NCBI GenBank assembly: GCA_029782295.1
Contig: JAKOVB010000020.1
Location: 121,471-185,470 of the forward strand
Source of the DNA: Pseudomonadota bacterium
Lineage (GTDB): Bacteria; Pseudomonadota; Gammaproteobacteria; Burkholderiales; Methylophilaceae
DNA length: 64,000 bases
Direction of reading: 5' to 3'
Within the stretch, counting starts at the first letter, position 1; every line of letters begins with the position of its first letter. The notes under the pieces are model-generated. The model had not been told where the DNA came from. It made no database searches and worked only from the letters and a program-made list of their open reading frames with translations. Both the position numbers and the translations under genes were made by a program. Below are positions 1-7,316 of the stretch, piece by piece.

Positions 1-1
1 A

Positions 2-1309
2 CGTGGCGTGATCTGCGCTTCCGCCGGCAACCACGCCCAGGGCGTCGCCCTGTCCGCCCAGAAACTGGGCTGCCGCGCCGTCATCGTGATGCCGACGACC
101 ACGCCGCAGATCAAGGTCGAAGCCGTTAAGAACCGGGGCGGCGAAGTCGTGCTGGCTGGGGACTCCTACTCCGATGCCTACACCCATGCGCTGGCACTGG
201 AAAAGAAGGAAGGCCTGACCTTCGTCCATCCCTACGACGACCCCTACGTCATCGCAGGCCAGGGCACCATTGCCATGGAAATCCTGCGCCAGCATCCGGA
301 CCCGATCCACGCCATCTTCTGCTGCGTTGGCGGCGGCGGCCTGATCGCAGGCATCGCGGCCTACATCAAGCGGCTGCGCCCTGAAATCAAGGTCATCGGC
401 GTCGAAGCCGTGGATGCAGACGCCATGACGCAATCCCTGGCCCGGGGCCAGCGTGTCACGCTGGACCAAGTCGGATTGTTTGCCGACGGAGCCGCCGTGA
501 AACAGGTCGGCGAGGAAACCTTCCGGTTATGCCAGGAATACGTCGACGAAATGATCCTGGTTGATAACGACGCCATCTGTGCGGCGATCAAGGATGTGTT
601 CGAGGATACCCGCTCCATTCTCGAACCGGCAGGTGCACTGGCCGTCGCCGGGGCCAAGGCTTACGCCAAGCAGCACAAGCTGCACGGGAAGACGCTGGTC
701 GCCGTCGGCAGCGGTGCGAACATGAACTTTGACCGCCTACGCTTCGTCGCCGAGCGCGCTGAAATCGGCGAACAGCGCGAAGCCCTGCTGGCCGTGACGA
801 TTCCCGAGAAACCCGGTGCATTCAAGAATTTCTGCAAGCTGCTGGGCAACCGCAACATCACCGAGTTCAACTATCGGTTTGCGGATGCCAGGCAGGCCCA
901 CATCTTCGTCGGCGTGACCACGCACCAGCATGGTGAGTCGCAACGCCTGGTCGAGATGCTGGGGCGTCATGAATTGCCGGCACTGGACCTGACCGACAAC
1001 GAGATGGGCAAGCTGCACCTCCGCCACCTGGTCGGCGGTCATGCACCACAGGTGGAAAACGAACAGGTGTATCGCTTTGAATTCCCGGAACGCCCGGGTG
1101 CGCTGATGAACTTCCTGGAACACATGAGCGCGGGCTGGAACATCTCGCTGTTCCATTACCGCAATCACGGCGCGGATTACGGCCGCGTCCTGGTCGGTAT
1201 CCAGGTAGCGCCGGAGGAAAAGGCGGCGTTCCGCGCCTTCCTGGACAAGCTCGGCTACGCCTGGTGGGACGAGACCGCCAACCCGGCCTACAAGTTATTT
1301 CTTGGCTGA
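2..1309 (+). CDS. ilvA: Threonine dehydratase, biosynthetic (5'-truncated by the window edge)
   Basis: PLP enzyme that deaminates threonine to 2-oxobutanoate, the first step of isoleucine synthesis. The reading frame is already open at base 2, so the start and the PLP-lysine motif lie upstream of the window. Visible are the ASAGNHAQG substrate loop right at the edge, the glycine-rich phosphate-binding loop VGGGGL (about residue 108 of the visible part), and two C-terminal ACT-like Thr_dehydrat_C regulatory domains (roughly the last 160 residues). These mark the long, isoleucine-feedback-inhibited form rather than the short catabolic one. It ends LFLG and overlaps the 3' end of the convergent lipocalin gene by 15 nt. 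Confidence 0.95.
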   Translation, partial: RGVICASAGNHAQGVALSAQKLGCRAVIVMPTTTPQIKVEAVKNRGGEVVLAGDSYSDAYTHALALEKKEGLTFVHPYDDPYVIAGQGTIAMEILRQHPDPIHAIFCCVGGGGLIAGIAAYIKRLRPEIKVIGVEAVDADAMTQSLARGQRVTLDQVGLFADGAAVKQVGEETFRLCQEYVDEMILVDNDAICAAIKDVFEDTRSILEPAGALAVAGAKAYAKQHKLHGKTLVAVGSGANMNFDRLRFVAERAEIGEQREALLAVTIPEKPGAFKNFCKLLGNRNITEFNYRFADARQAHIFVGVTTHQHGESQRLVEMLGRHELPALDLTDNEMGKLHLRHLVGGHAPQVENEQVYRFEFPERPGALMNFLEHMSAGWNISLFHYRNHGADYGRVLVGIQVAPEEKAAFRAFLDKLGYAWWDETANPAYKLFLG

Positions 1310-1825
1310 TTCGGCCGGATAGATCAGCGCATCGGTCTCGAAGCCGAGCGCTTTTGCGCGCTGGAGCAGACGATCCAGCGTCGCCTGATCCAGCCTGGGC
1401 TCGCGCGCCAGAATCCAGAAATAGCTGCGATCCGGCCCGCAGATCATGGTGTAACGCGCCGGATCGTACTCGATGATGTTGTACCCGCCGTAGAACGGCC
1501 CGAAGAACGATACCTTGAGGCGCCCTTCATCGCTCGGGCCGACGAATACGGCTCGCCCGACAGCCTCCTTCCACTTGCCCCGCCCGACATCCCATCCACG
1601 GTTGAGCACGCGCACGCTGCCATCTTCATTCATGCTGTAGGTCGCCGTGATATGCGTAAGACCGCGCTCGAAGCTGTGGTCGAGCCGTGCGATCTCGTGC
1701 CATTGCCCCAGATACGGATTAAGTTCAAAGGGTCTGACCGGCACGATCCCTTCCGGGGTGCCACCGCCGCAGGCCGTCAACAGCATCCAGCCCAGCATGG
1801 CCAGCAGGCGAGCCACGCGAATCAC
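1295..1825 (-). CDS. blc: Outer-membrane lipocalin (Blc family lipoprotein)
   Basis: A 176-residue lipocalin. The N-terminus is a lipoprotein signal peptide with lipobox LLTAC, cysteine at about residue 19, so outer-membrane anchoring is expected. The lipocalin signature GxW is seen as LGQWHEIARLD, and the later strand block reads YFWILAREP, typical of bacterial Blc. The family binds fatty acids or lysophospholipids and is linked to membrane maintenance; the ligand here is not known. Its start overlaps the stop of the upstream EVE gene by 4 nt (ATGA), so the two are probably translated together. Its 3' end overlaps convergent ilvA. Confidence 0.9.
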   Translation of the reverse strand: MIRVARLLAMLGWMLLTACGGGTPEGIVPVRPFELNPYLGQWHEIARLDHSFERGLTHITATYSMNEDGSVRVLNRGWDVGRGKWKEAVGRAVFVGPSDEGRLKVSFFGPFYGGYNIIEYDPARYTMICGPDRSYFWILAREPRLDQATLDRLLQRAKALGFETDALIYPAESAKK

Positions 1826-2280
1826 TTCAGCAACCCCATGATGAATTCCCAGTCACGCGGATCGACCGGGGTGATCGACAGCCGGTTGCCGCGCTGCAAA
1901 ATGCGCAGATTGGCCAGTTCCGGCGTTTCGCGCAATTCCTTCAGGCTGAGCAGGCGGGTCTTGCGTACCAGTTGCACGTCCACGTTGAACCAGCGCGGGT
2001 TTTCCGGCGTGGCTTTGGGATCGTAATACTTGTGGTTGGGGTCGAACTGCAGGCGATCCGGGTAGGCCAGCTTGCTCACGCGTGCAATGCCCGCTATACC
2101 GGGCTCGTCGCAGTTGGAGTGATAGAACAGGACACCATCTCCCACCTGCATCTGGTCACGCATGAAATTGCGTGCCTGGTAATTGCGGACCCCATACCAG
2201 TCGACAGTCTGGTTGGGAAAAGACGCGAGGTCATCAATCGAAACATCCGAAGGCTCGGATTTCATCAGCCAGTAGCGCAT
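1822..2280 (-). CDS. EVE domain protein
   Basis: A 152-residue stand-alone EVE domain protein of the PUA-like fold. It begins MRYWLMKSEPSDVS and has the conserved block DWYGVRNYQARNF followed by GDGVLFYHSN, the usual EVE core. EVE domains recognise modified bases in DNA or RNA; no specific substrate can be read from the sequence. Its length is normal for the one-domain family found next to zapA and 6S RNA in many proteobacteria. It is translationally coupled to the downstream lipocalin by a 4-nt overlap. Confidence 0.9.
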   Translation of the reverse strand: MRYWLMKSEPSDVSIDDLASFPNQTVDWYGVRNYQARNFMRDQMQVGDGVLFYHSNCDEPGIAGIARVSKLAYPDRLQFDPNHKYYDPKATPENPRWFNVDVQLVRKTRLLSLKELRETPELANLRILQRGNRLSITPVDPRDWEFIMGLLK

Positions 2281-2404
2281 AGCGTTCCCTCATGGGCCCC
2301 GCCTGGATCCGCTTCAAGGCAAGGCGGCAGGCCGCAGACAACAGTGGTCGTACGGCAAGGCCCGCGCAACGCAGCCTTGAAGGAATACAAGTGGGGAAAT
2401 GGAG
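2281..2404. other. Intergenic spacer between the EVE gene and 6S RNA
   Basis: I see no gene here. The GC-rich stretch at about 2320-2395 has imperfect internal similarity (two GGCAAGGC-containing segments, at 2328-2335 and about 2353-2362) and looks like a degenerate dispersed repeat, but with one copy in the window that cannot be confirmed. The usual 6S neighbour, 5-formyltetrahydrofolate cyclo-ligase, is absent. Confidence 0.3.
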
Positions 2405-2583
2405 AAGTCCCCCGCAAGTGAAGCCAGACCGGCATCCTGAACCTGCTGAACAGGTGGCGATGGCGGGAGCACATCAGGCACGCCCGCAAGCGGGGCACGC
2501 ACAACAGCGCTCGTTTGAGCCACTACCGAGATGCTTGAATATTGGTTCAAGGAATCTATGGTCTGACAAACACCGCAGGGAAC
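2405..2583 (-). ncRNA. ssrS: 6S RNA
   Basis: 6S RNA is a promoter mimic that binds the sigma-70 RNA polymerase holoenzyme. On the minus strand the terminal arms CCCTGC (near 2582) and GCGGGG (near 2408) pair. The conserved 5' portion CCTTGAACCAAT and the central bubble region are recognisable, and the length of about 179 nt is normal. It begins about 19 nt after the zapA stop, the classical position. The exact ends are estimates. The 5' region may be transcribed with zapA and then processed, because no convincing separate promoter is seen. Confidence 0.85.
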
Positions 2584-2601
2584 AAACCGAAAAAACTTGG
2601 A

Positions 2602-2907
2602 TTAGAACAGGTCGTCCTGCTCTGCGATCTCTCGATCGATCTGTTCCTGCATGGAATTGATTCTACGCTTGAAGTCACCGATGTCAAACCCTCCGGTGCG
2701 CGTGGTCAATAGCTCATGGGCAATATTGAGCGCGGCCATGATGGCGATGCGTTCCACGCCGATCACCTTGCCGCTGTCGCGAATCTCGCGCATCTTGCGA
2801 TCCAGATAGGAAACGGCCGACATGAGCGCTTCGTACTCATCGTCCGTACAGGAAACGCGAAACTCGCGCCCCATGATGCTGACATCGACACCCCGGACTT
2901 CGCTCAT
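2602..2907 (-). CDS. zapA: Cell division protein ZapA
   Basis: A 101-residue ZapA, the FtsZ-ring-associated protein that bundles FtsZ filaments. The N-terminal block VDVSIMGREFRVSC is the typical ZapA globular head, followed by a DRKMREIRDS helix and a C-terminal coiled coil ending EIAEQDDLF. Its start overlaps the stop of the upstream zapB-like gene by 4 nt. 6S RNA follows immediately downstream. Length and composition are ordinary. Confidence 0.95.
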   Translation of the reverse strand: MSEVRGVDVSIMGREFRVSCTDDEYEALMSAVSYLDRKMREIRDSGKVIGVERIAIMAALNIAHELLTTRTGGFDIGDFKRRINSMQEQIDREIAEQDDLF

Positions 2908-3104
2908 GCCACACCTTCCGGCAAGCTTTCGATCAGGGCTTCCAGCCGCTGGCCAGCTTGCGCCATGTTTTCCTTGAGCTGCCTCACCTCGTCCTGCGCT
3001 TGCGCGAGTTCCTGCCGCAATTCAAGGTTGTCGGTACGCATCTGCTGGCACAGGCCGAGCAGCTGCGACACTTTGTCTTCCAAGGCTTTCAAATCCGCTT
3101 CCAT
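2904..3104 (-). CDS. ZapB-like coiled-coil division protein
   Basis: A 66-residue, almost entirely coiled-coil protein (MEADLKALEDKVSQLL..., with regular leucine heptads) directly upstream of and overlapping zapA. This is the position and shape of a ZapB or TIGR02449-type cell-division factor; identity with ZapB is inferred. I chose ATG 3104. The longer frame would begin at a TTG at 3140 that is itself the -35 element of a strong promoter, so that upstream extension cannot be translated from this transcript. The predicted transcript starts at or within a base or two of the ATG, and no Shine-Dalgarno sequence is available. Confidence 0.8.
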   Translation of the reverse strand: MEADLKALEDKVSQLLGLCQQMRTDNLELRQELAQAQDEVRQLKENMAQAGQRLEALIESLPEGVA

Positions 3105-3110
3105 GGCGCC

Positions 3111-3140
3111 ACTATAATTGGAAATTCCTTGCGTGGTCAA
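3111..3140 (-). promoter_or_regulatory. Sigma-70 promoter of zapB-zapA-6S
   Basis: Near-consensus elements on the minus strand: -35 TTGACC (3135-3140), 18-bp spacer, -10 TATAGT (3111-3116). The -10 is followed by only six bases (GGCGCC) before the ATG at 3104, which places the transcription start at the start codon. Confidence 0.8.
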
Positions 3141-3212
3141 CTGCTAACAAGAATTTCTGAAAGTATTACAACATGTTACTGGCCGATTGCAAGGAAGAAA
3201 GTTAAAATGTCC

Positions 3213-3450
3213 CCAAGTTGTCAGGTGCCGAAGTCGCGAATCCGCGATCGAGGTGAAACGGGAAACAGGTACGTTTTTGAAAACCAAGCCTGTGCTGCCC
3301 CCGCAACGGTAAGCAAGTGTGGGTTCATCCATCACAGCCACTGGGTTCTTCCCGGGAAGGCGATGAATCAAATCTTGCGAGCCCGGAGACCGGCCTGTCG
3401 ACCATGTTGGAATACCGCGGGGTGACGGTATCAGGCTGGCGGGGCTTTTT
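3213..3450 (+). promoter_or_regulatory. Cobalamin (AdoCbl/Cbl) riboswitch upstream of btuB
   Basis: A class I-like cobalamin riboswitch. Visible in order: the 5' P1/P2 strand CAGGTGCC; the GGGAA...GGT element; the GCTGCCCCCGCAACGGTAAG block (3294-3313) carrying loop L5; and the B12 box GCCCGGAGACCGGCCTG (3381-3397). A following P13 hairpin has arms ATACCG (3412-3417) and CGGTAT (3426-3431). Its loop region GCGGGG (3417-3422) is exactly complementary to CCCCGC of L5 (3299-3304), the expected kissing loop. Downstream, CAGGCTGG (3432-3439) can pair with the B12 box and is followed by a T5 tract (3446-3450). Expected role: B12-dependent repression of btuB and the genes behind it. Confidence 0.92.
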
Positions 3451-3539
3451 CTCCTCCATTCTTGATGTTCGCATTCCGTGGTTTCCGTATTCATTTGTGG
3501 CGTGCGGGGTCGCACGCCCAGAACAGGAAACATCATTAC

Positions 3540-5513
3540 ATGTTAAACAATCGTTTTGGCATCGCACTGCTTGCCACATGCACTTTTGCCCCTCAAATCG
3601 CCGATGCCGAGCAGGTCGTCACTGACCCGGTTATCGTAAGCACCACCCGCTTCCCAGACCGGGAGGCACGTTCACCAGCCAGCATCAGCGTCATCACGCG
3701 GGAAGATATCGAACGCATCCCTGCCGTCAATATTCCTGACATCCTCGGCACTCTGCCTGGCGTTACGACAACATCGATCTACGGTCATGAAGGGCTGGAT
3801 GCCAGCGTTGATGTGCGCGGCTTCGGCGACACCGGCTCCAACAACACGCTGATTCTGGTCGATGGTCAACGACTCAACACCGTCGACATGAGCAGTATTC
3901 AATGGTCCACGGTACCCCTGCAGGCGATCGAGCGGATCGAAGTAATCCGTGGCGCCGGTAGCGTCTTGTTTGGCGACCGTGCCAGTGGCGGCGTGATCAA
4001 TCTCATCACCGACAAATCCGGCCAGCCGAGAATATCTGCCGGCGCCACGCTGGGCAGCTATGGCTATCGCGCCTTTGATGGTTCCGCATCTGGTGGCGGC
4101 GAAGCAGGTTATGTGAATGCTTTCTTGCATGCTTCGGATGGCAATGGCTGGCGTCAGAATGGCCAGAGCCGACAGGTCTCGCTCTCAGGCCGCGGGGCAA
4201 TCAACCTTCAGACGGCAGGCGAGGTGTTTCTCGATTACACGATCTACCGCAACGACTACGGCATGCCAGGCAGCGTGAGCAGCAGCGTCTTCCGCGACAA
4301 CCCGCGATTGGCCCGCACCCCGTACGACACGCAGGAGAAAGACGGCTATCGTTTACGTCCTGGCGTCTCGCTGCAGCTCGCCGCTAACCTTGACCTGAAC
4401 GCCGAATTGGCATTTGCTGGCGAAACCCAGCACTCAAACAACGTCTCGTTCAGTTCACTGCTCGACCGCTCCTTGAAAACGGTTTCATTTACACCACGCT
4501 TGCGCTGGCGGCACGGTCTCGGTGCATTAAAGAGCGAAACCACGATCGGCGTCGATTACTACCATGGTCGCGTCGTCTCCGACAGCACAACCTGGGCCCT
4601 GCAGAGCGCGAGCCAGACAAGCCGGGCCCTCTACCTGCAGAACACCACTTCGCTGAACGACCACTGGAGCATCACGCTCGGCGGCCGCCGCCAGAGCATG
4701 AACCAGCAGGCGCAGCAGGCTGAATATCCGCTTTATTTCATGCCGGCCTTTTCCGGCTCATCAAGCCGCAGCCGCAGCATTTACGACCTTGGCCTCCATT
4801 ACCAGACCAGCAACTGGAGCGCCTATGCAAAGACCGGAACCAGCTTCCGCTTTGCCAATACAGACGAACTTTTCGCCTATGACCCACTCACCGGAAACCC
4901 GGTCTATGGTGGCGACATTCGGCCACAGCGTGCCAGGAACCATGAAGTCGGTGGCTACCTGCACTGGGGTGCCATCAGCGGCCAGCTTGCCCTTTACCGC
5001 ATGGATGTAAAGGATGAAATCGGTTATGACGGTAACGCAGGCGCCAACGTCAACTTCGACCCGACTCGCCACCAAGGCATCGAGACAGAAGTGTCATGGA
5101 AAATCGATGATCACTGGCACAGCAAGATCGCCTACACATACACCGATGCCAGCTTCCGGTCGGGCCCTTATGCTGGCAAGGAGATACCTTCCGTTGCCGC
5201 GAACAAAGCGACACTGCAACTTGGCTATGACGGTGCCGCATGGGGGAATTACACCGGCAAGATTAACTATGTCGGCCAGCGTCACGTCAGCGGCGATTAC
5301 GACAACATCCGACAGTCCTTGTCCGCCTATACCACGGTCGACCTGCGGGCCAACTGGAAGGTGAAGGCACTTCAGATTAACGCCAGCGCGCTCAACCTGT
5401 TCGACAAGCGTTACGCACCTTATGGACTGTACAGCAGTTACATGTCTGACTATTACTACTTCCCGGCAGACGGTCGTACGCTGTTCGTCAGCGCCAGTTA
5501 CGATTTCAAGTAG
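3540..5513 (+). CDS. btuB: TonB-dependent vitamin B12 outer-membrane receptor
   Basis: A 657-residue TonB-dependent receptor. After a signal peptide ending near ADAEQ come the TonB-box-like stretch DPVIVSTTRF, a plug domain (SPASISVITREDIE..., DVRGFGDTG..., ILVDGQRLN, about residues 35-150) and a 22-strand-type barrel ending ASYDFK. The cobalamin riboswitch directly upstream and the B12 genes directly downstream identify cobalamin or a cobinamide as the substrate. I start at ATG 3540, giving a clean signal peptide (MLNNRFGIALLATC) with an AGGAAA ribosome site at about 3526. An in-frame ATG at 3462 adds 26 residues with no signal-peptide logic. The C-terminus ends in Lys rather than the usual aromatic residue. 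Confidence 0.93.
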   Translation: MLNNRFGIALLATCTFAPQIADAEQVVTDPVIVSTTRFPDREARSPASISVITREDIERIPAVNIPDILGTLPGVTTTSIYGHEGLDASVDVRGFGDTGSNNTLILVDGQRLNTVDMSSIQWSTVPLQAIERIEVIRGAGSVLFGDRASGGVINLITDKSGQPRISAGATLGSYGYRAFDGSASGGGEAGYVNAFLHASDGNGWRQNGQSRQVSLSGRGAINLQTAGEVFLDYTIYRNDYGMPGSVSSSVFRDNPRLARTPYDTQEKDGYRLRPGVSLQLAANLDLNAELAFAGETQHSNNVSFSSLLDRSLKTVSFTPRLRWRHGLGALKSETTIGVDYYHGRVVSDSTTWALQSASQTSRALYLQNTTSLNDHWSITLGGRRQSMNQQAQQAEYPLYFMPAFSGSSSRSRSIYDLGLHYQTSNWSAYAKTGTSFRFANTDELFAYDPLTGNPVYGGDIRPQRARNHEVGGYLHWGAISGQLALYRMDVKDEIGYDGNAGANVNFDPTRHQGIETEVSWKIDDHWHSKIAYTYTDASFRSGPYAGKEIPSVAANKATLQLGYDGAAWGNYTGKINYVGQRHVSGDYDNIRQSLSAYTTVDLRANWKVKALQINASALNLFDKRYAPYGLYSSYMSDYYYFPADGRTLFVSASYDFK

Positions 5514-5531
5514 TCGGTCGCTAATTTAGGT

Positions 5532-5561
5532 CCAGGTGTTCGGCATCGCCGGCACCTGGTT
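5532..5561 (+). terminator. Hairpin after btuB, probable weak terminator
   Basis: CCAGGTG and CACCTGG form a 7-bp stem, with an inner CGGC/GCCG helix and then TTT. The U-tract is short, so partial read-through into btuM is likely. Confidence 0.5.
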
Positions 5562-5599
5562 TACAATACACCTTCAGAATGAATGATCAGGAAAATGTC

Positions 5600-6163
5600 A
5601 TGTCTCCAATGCTACGCAAACAAGTTTTGATCGCCTTCGGCCTGCTTGTGCTCACCTTCGTCACCCGCGGCAGCCATATTGGAAGCGGTGCCATGCTGCC
5701 GGATGCAACCCTGGCCGCCATGCTGCTCGGCGGCCTATTGCTGCGCCGTGGCACGTGGTTTGCGGCATTCATGTCGGCTTGCGTCGCGATCGACGCCTAT
5801 GCAGTCGGAATTGCCGGCGTTTCCAGCTACTGCCTCACCCCGGCTTACTGGGCGCTGATCCCGACCTACGGCGTCATGTGGATGGGGGGCGTTTGGCTCG
5901 CCAAGCGAACCAGTGCTTTTGATCCCGCACCGTTTGCGATCGTTTCACTGGTCACCACCAGCATCGCATTCGTCATTTCAACCCACAGTTTCTACCTGTT
6001 TTCCGGGCGTTTCCCGGAAGCTTCGGTTTGGCAAGTCCTGCAGCACGGCTGGGAGTATTTCCCCGCCTACCTGGGCTACACCATGATGTATCTGGGCGCT
6101 GCCTGGGCCATCGAGCGCGCAGCCATGACCATCGCTGCAACACGCGCCACCCGCAACGCCTGA
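5600..6163 (+). CDS. btuM: BtuM, solitary ECF-type S-component for vitamin B12
   Basis: A small six-helix membrane protein of about 187 residues between btuB and cobO. It matches the BtuM family, known from Thiobacillus denitrificans, which imports cobalamin and decyanates cyanocobalamin through one conserved cysteine. That cysteine is visible in the loop SSYCLTPAYW (residue 78 from this start, close to Cys80 of the characterised protein). The family-typical TRGSHIGSG...LPDATLA block is near the N-terminus. I chose ATG 5600 because AGGAAAA precedes it; an upstream in-frame ATG at 5579 has no ribosome site. No ECF ATPase or T-component and no BtuCDF is present in the window. Confidence 0.88.
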   Translation: MSPMLRKQVLIAFGLLVLTFVTRGSHIGSGAMLPDATLAAMLLGGLLLRRGTWFAAFMSACVAIDAYAVGIAGVSSYCLTPAYWALIPTYGVMWMGGVWLAKRTSAFDPAPFAIVSLVTTSIAFVISTHSFYLFSGRFPEASVWQVLQHGWEYFPAYLGYTMMYLGAAWAIERAAMTIAATRATRNA

Positions 6164-6167
6164 CATA

Positions 6168-6770
6168 GTGGCAGACGACAAAAACACGCGCCATGCCGAA
6201 CGCATGGCGCGCAAGAAAGCGCTTATCGACGCAGCCATTGACCGTGCAGACCAGGAAAAGGGCCTGTTACTGGTCCTGACAGGCAACGGCAAAGGCAAAT
6301 CCTCCTCCGCTTTCGGCATGGCCGCCCGCGCAGTCGGCCACGGCATGAAGGTCGGCGTCGCTCAATTCATCAAGGGACGAACGGATACGGGTGAAGAAGC
6401 CTTCTTCCGGCGCTGCCCGGAAATCGAATGGCACGTGCTCGGCGAAGGCTTCACCTGGGATACCCAGGACCGAGAGCGCGATATCGCCAAAGCCAGGGAG
6501 GGATGGGAAGTTGCCCGCAGGATGCTGTCCGATGCCAGTTTCAACCTGGTCATTCTCGATGAGCTCACCTACACCATGAACTACGGCTACCTTGATTCCG
6601 ACCGCGTCATGGCCGACATCGCGGCCCGCCCCCACGGACAACACGTCGTCGTAACCGGACGCGCGGCCTCGGACGCACTGATTGCAGCAGCCGACACCGT
6701 CACCGAGATGGCCGACGTCAAGCATGCCTGGCGTGCCGGCATCAAGGCGCAACCCGGCATCGACCTGTAA
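6168..6770 (+). CDS. cobO: Cob(I)yrinic acid a,c-diamide adenosyltransferase
   Basis: A 200-residue CobO/CobA/BtuR-family enzyme that transfers adenosyl from ATP to Co(I) of corrinoids, making the coenzyme form. It has the P-loop GNGKGKSSSAFG (about residue 39), the block VGVAQFIKG, and the VILDELTYTMNYGY strand-loop typical of the family. The start is GTG at 6168, 4 nt after the btuM stop, so coupling within the btuB-btuM-cobO-cobU operon is likely. Position next to the importer fits salvage: imported B12 or cobinamide is adenosylated here. Confidence 0.93.
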   Translation: MADDKNTRHAERMARKKALIDAAIDRADQEKGLLLVLTGNGKGKSSSAFGMAARAVGHGMKVGVAQFIKGRTDTGEEAFFRRCPEIEWHVLGEGFTWDTQDRERDIAKAREGWEVARRMLSDASFNLVILDELTYTMNYGYLDSDRVMADIAARPHGQHVVVTGRAASDALIAAADTVTEMADVKHAWRAGIKAQPGIDL

Positions 6771-6776
6771 TCAACC

Positions 6777-7316
6777 GTGAAATCCCTGATTCTCGGTGGA
6801 GCGCGCTCAGGAAAAAGCGCCTATGCGGAACAGTTGGCCGCCGAATCCGGGTTGCCCGTCACCTATATCGCCACCGCACAGGTATACGACGCCGAATTCT
6901 CCCGCCGCATCCAGCATCACCAGCAACGTCGTCCCGCCGACTGGCAACTGGTCGAAGAACCTTTTTTCCTTGCCGACACCCTGCAGAGACTGGCCTCGGC
7001 GAACCGTTGCCTGCTGGTGGACTGCCTGACCCTGTGGTTGGCCCAGTGGATCTGTGACGACTGCAGGCCGCCTGCAGAAAGTACGTGGGAGCAGGAGCGG
7101 CAAGCCCTGCTGGAACTGCTGCCAGAACTTCCAGGCCGCATTATCCTGGTCAGCAATGAGGTCGGCATGGGCATCGTGCCGCTGGGTGAAATCAATCGCC
7201 GGTTCCAGGATGAACAGGGGCGACTCAATCAGGCAGTGGCAACCCGGGTTGAAGATGCTACCTTCATGGCAGCTGGACTTCCGTTGTCGCTCAAGCCAGC
7301 CAGGCGCCCAGTCTAG
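6777..7316 (+). CDS. cobU: Adenosylcobinamide kinase / adenosylcobinamide-phosphate guanylyltransferase
   Basis: A 179-residue CobU/CobP bifunctional enzyme that phosphorylates adenosylcobinamide and then makes adenosylcobinamide-GDP. The N-terminal P-loop is [22 protein letters not shown]-type and [10 protein letters not shown] strands follow; the [11 protein letters not shown] motif near residue 125 is diagnostic. The start is GTG at 6777, 6 nt after cobO. Its 3' end overlaps the convergent cobQ end by 26 nt, so the two B12 operons run into each other with no spacer. Confidence 0.95.
   Translation: MKSLILGGARSGKSAYAEQLAAESGLPVTYIATAQVYDAEFSRRIQHHQQRRPADWQLVEEPFFLADTLQRLASANRCLLVDCLTLWLAQWICDDCRPPAESTWEQERQALLELLPELPGRIILVSNEVGMGIVPLGEINRRFQDEQGRLNQAVATRVEDATFMAAGLPLSLKPARRPV

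Noticed and set aside
3462..3539. Upstream in-frame start for btuB
   Set aside because: The 26 extra residues would destroy the signal peptide, and the ATG at 3540 has the better ribosome site.
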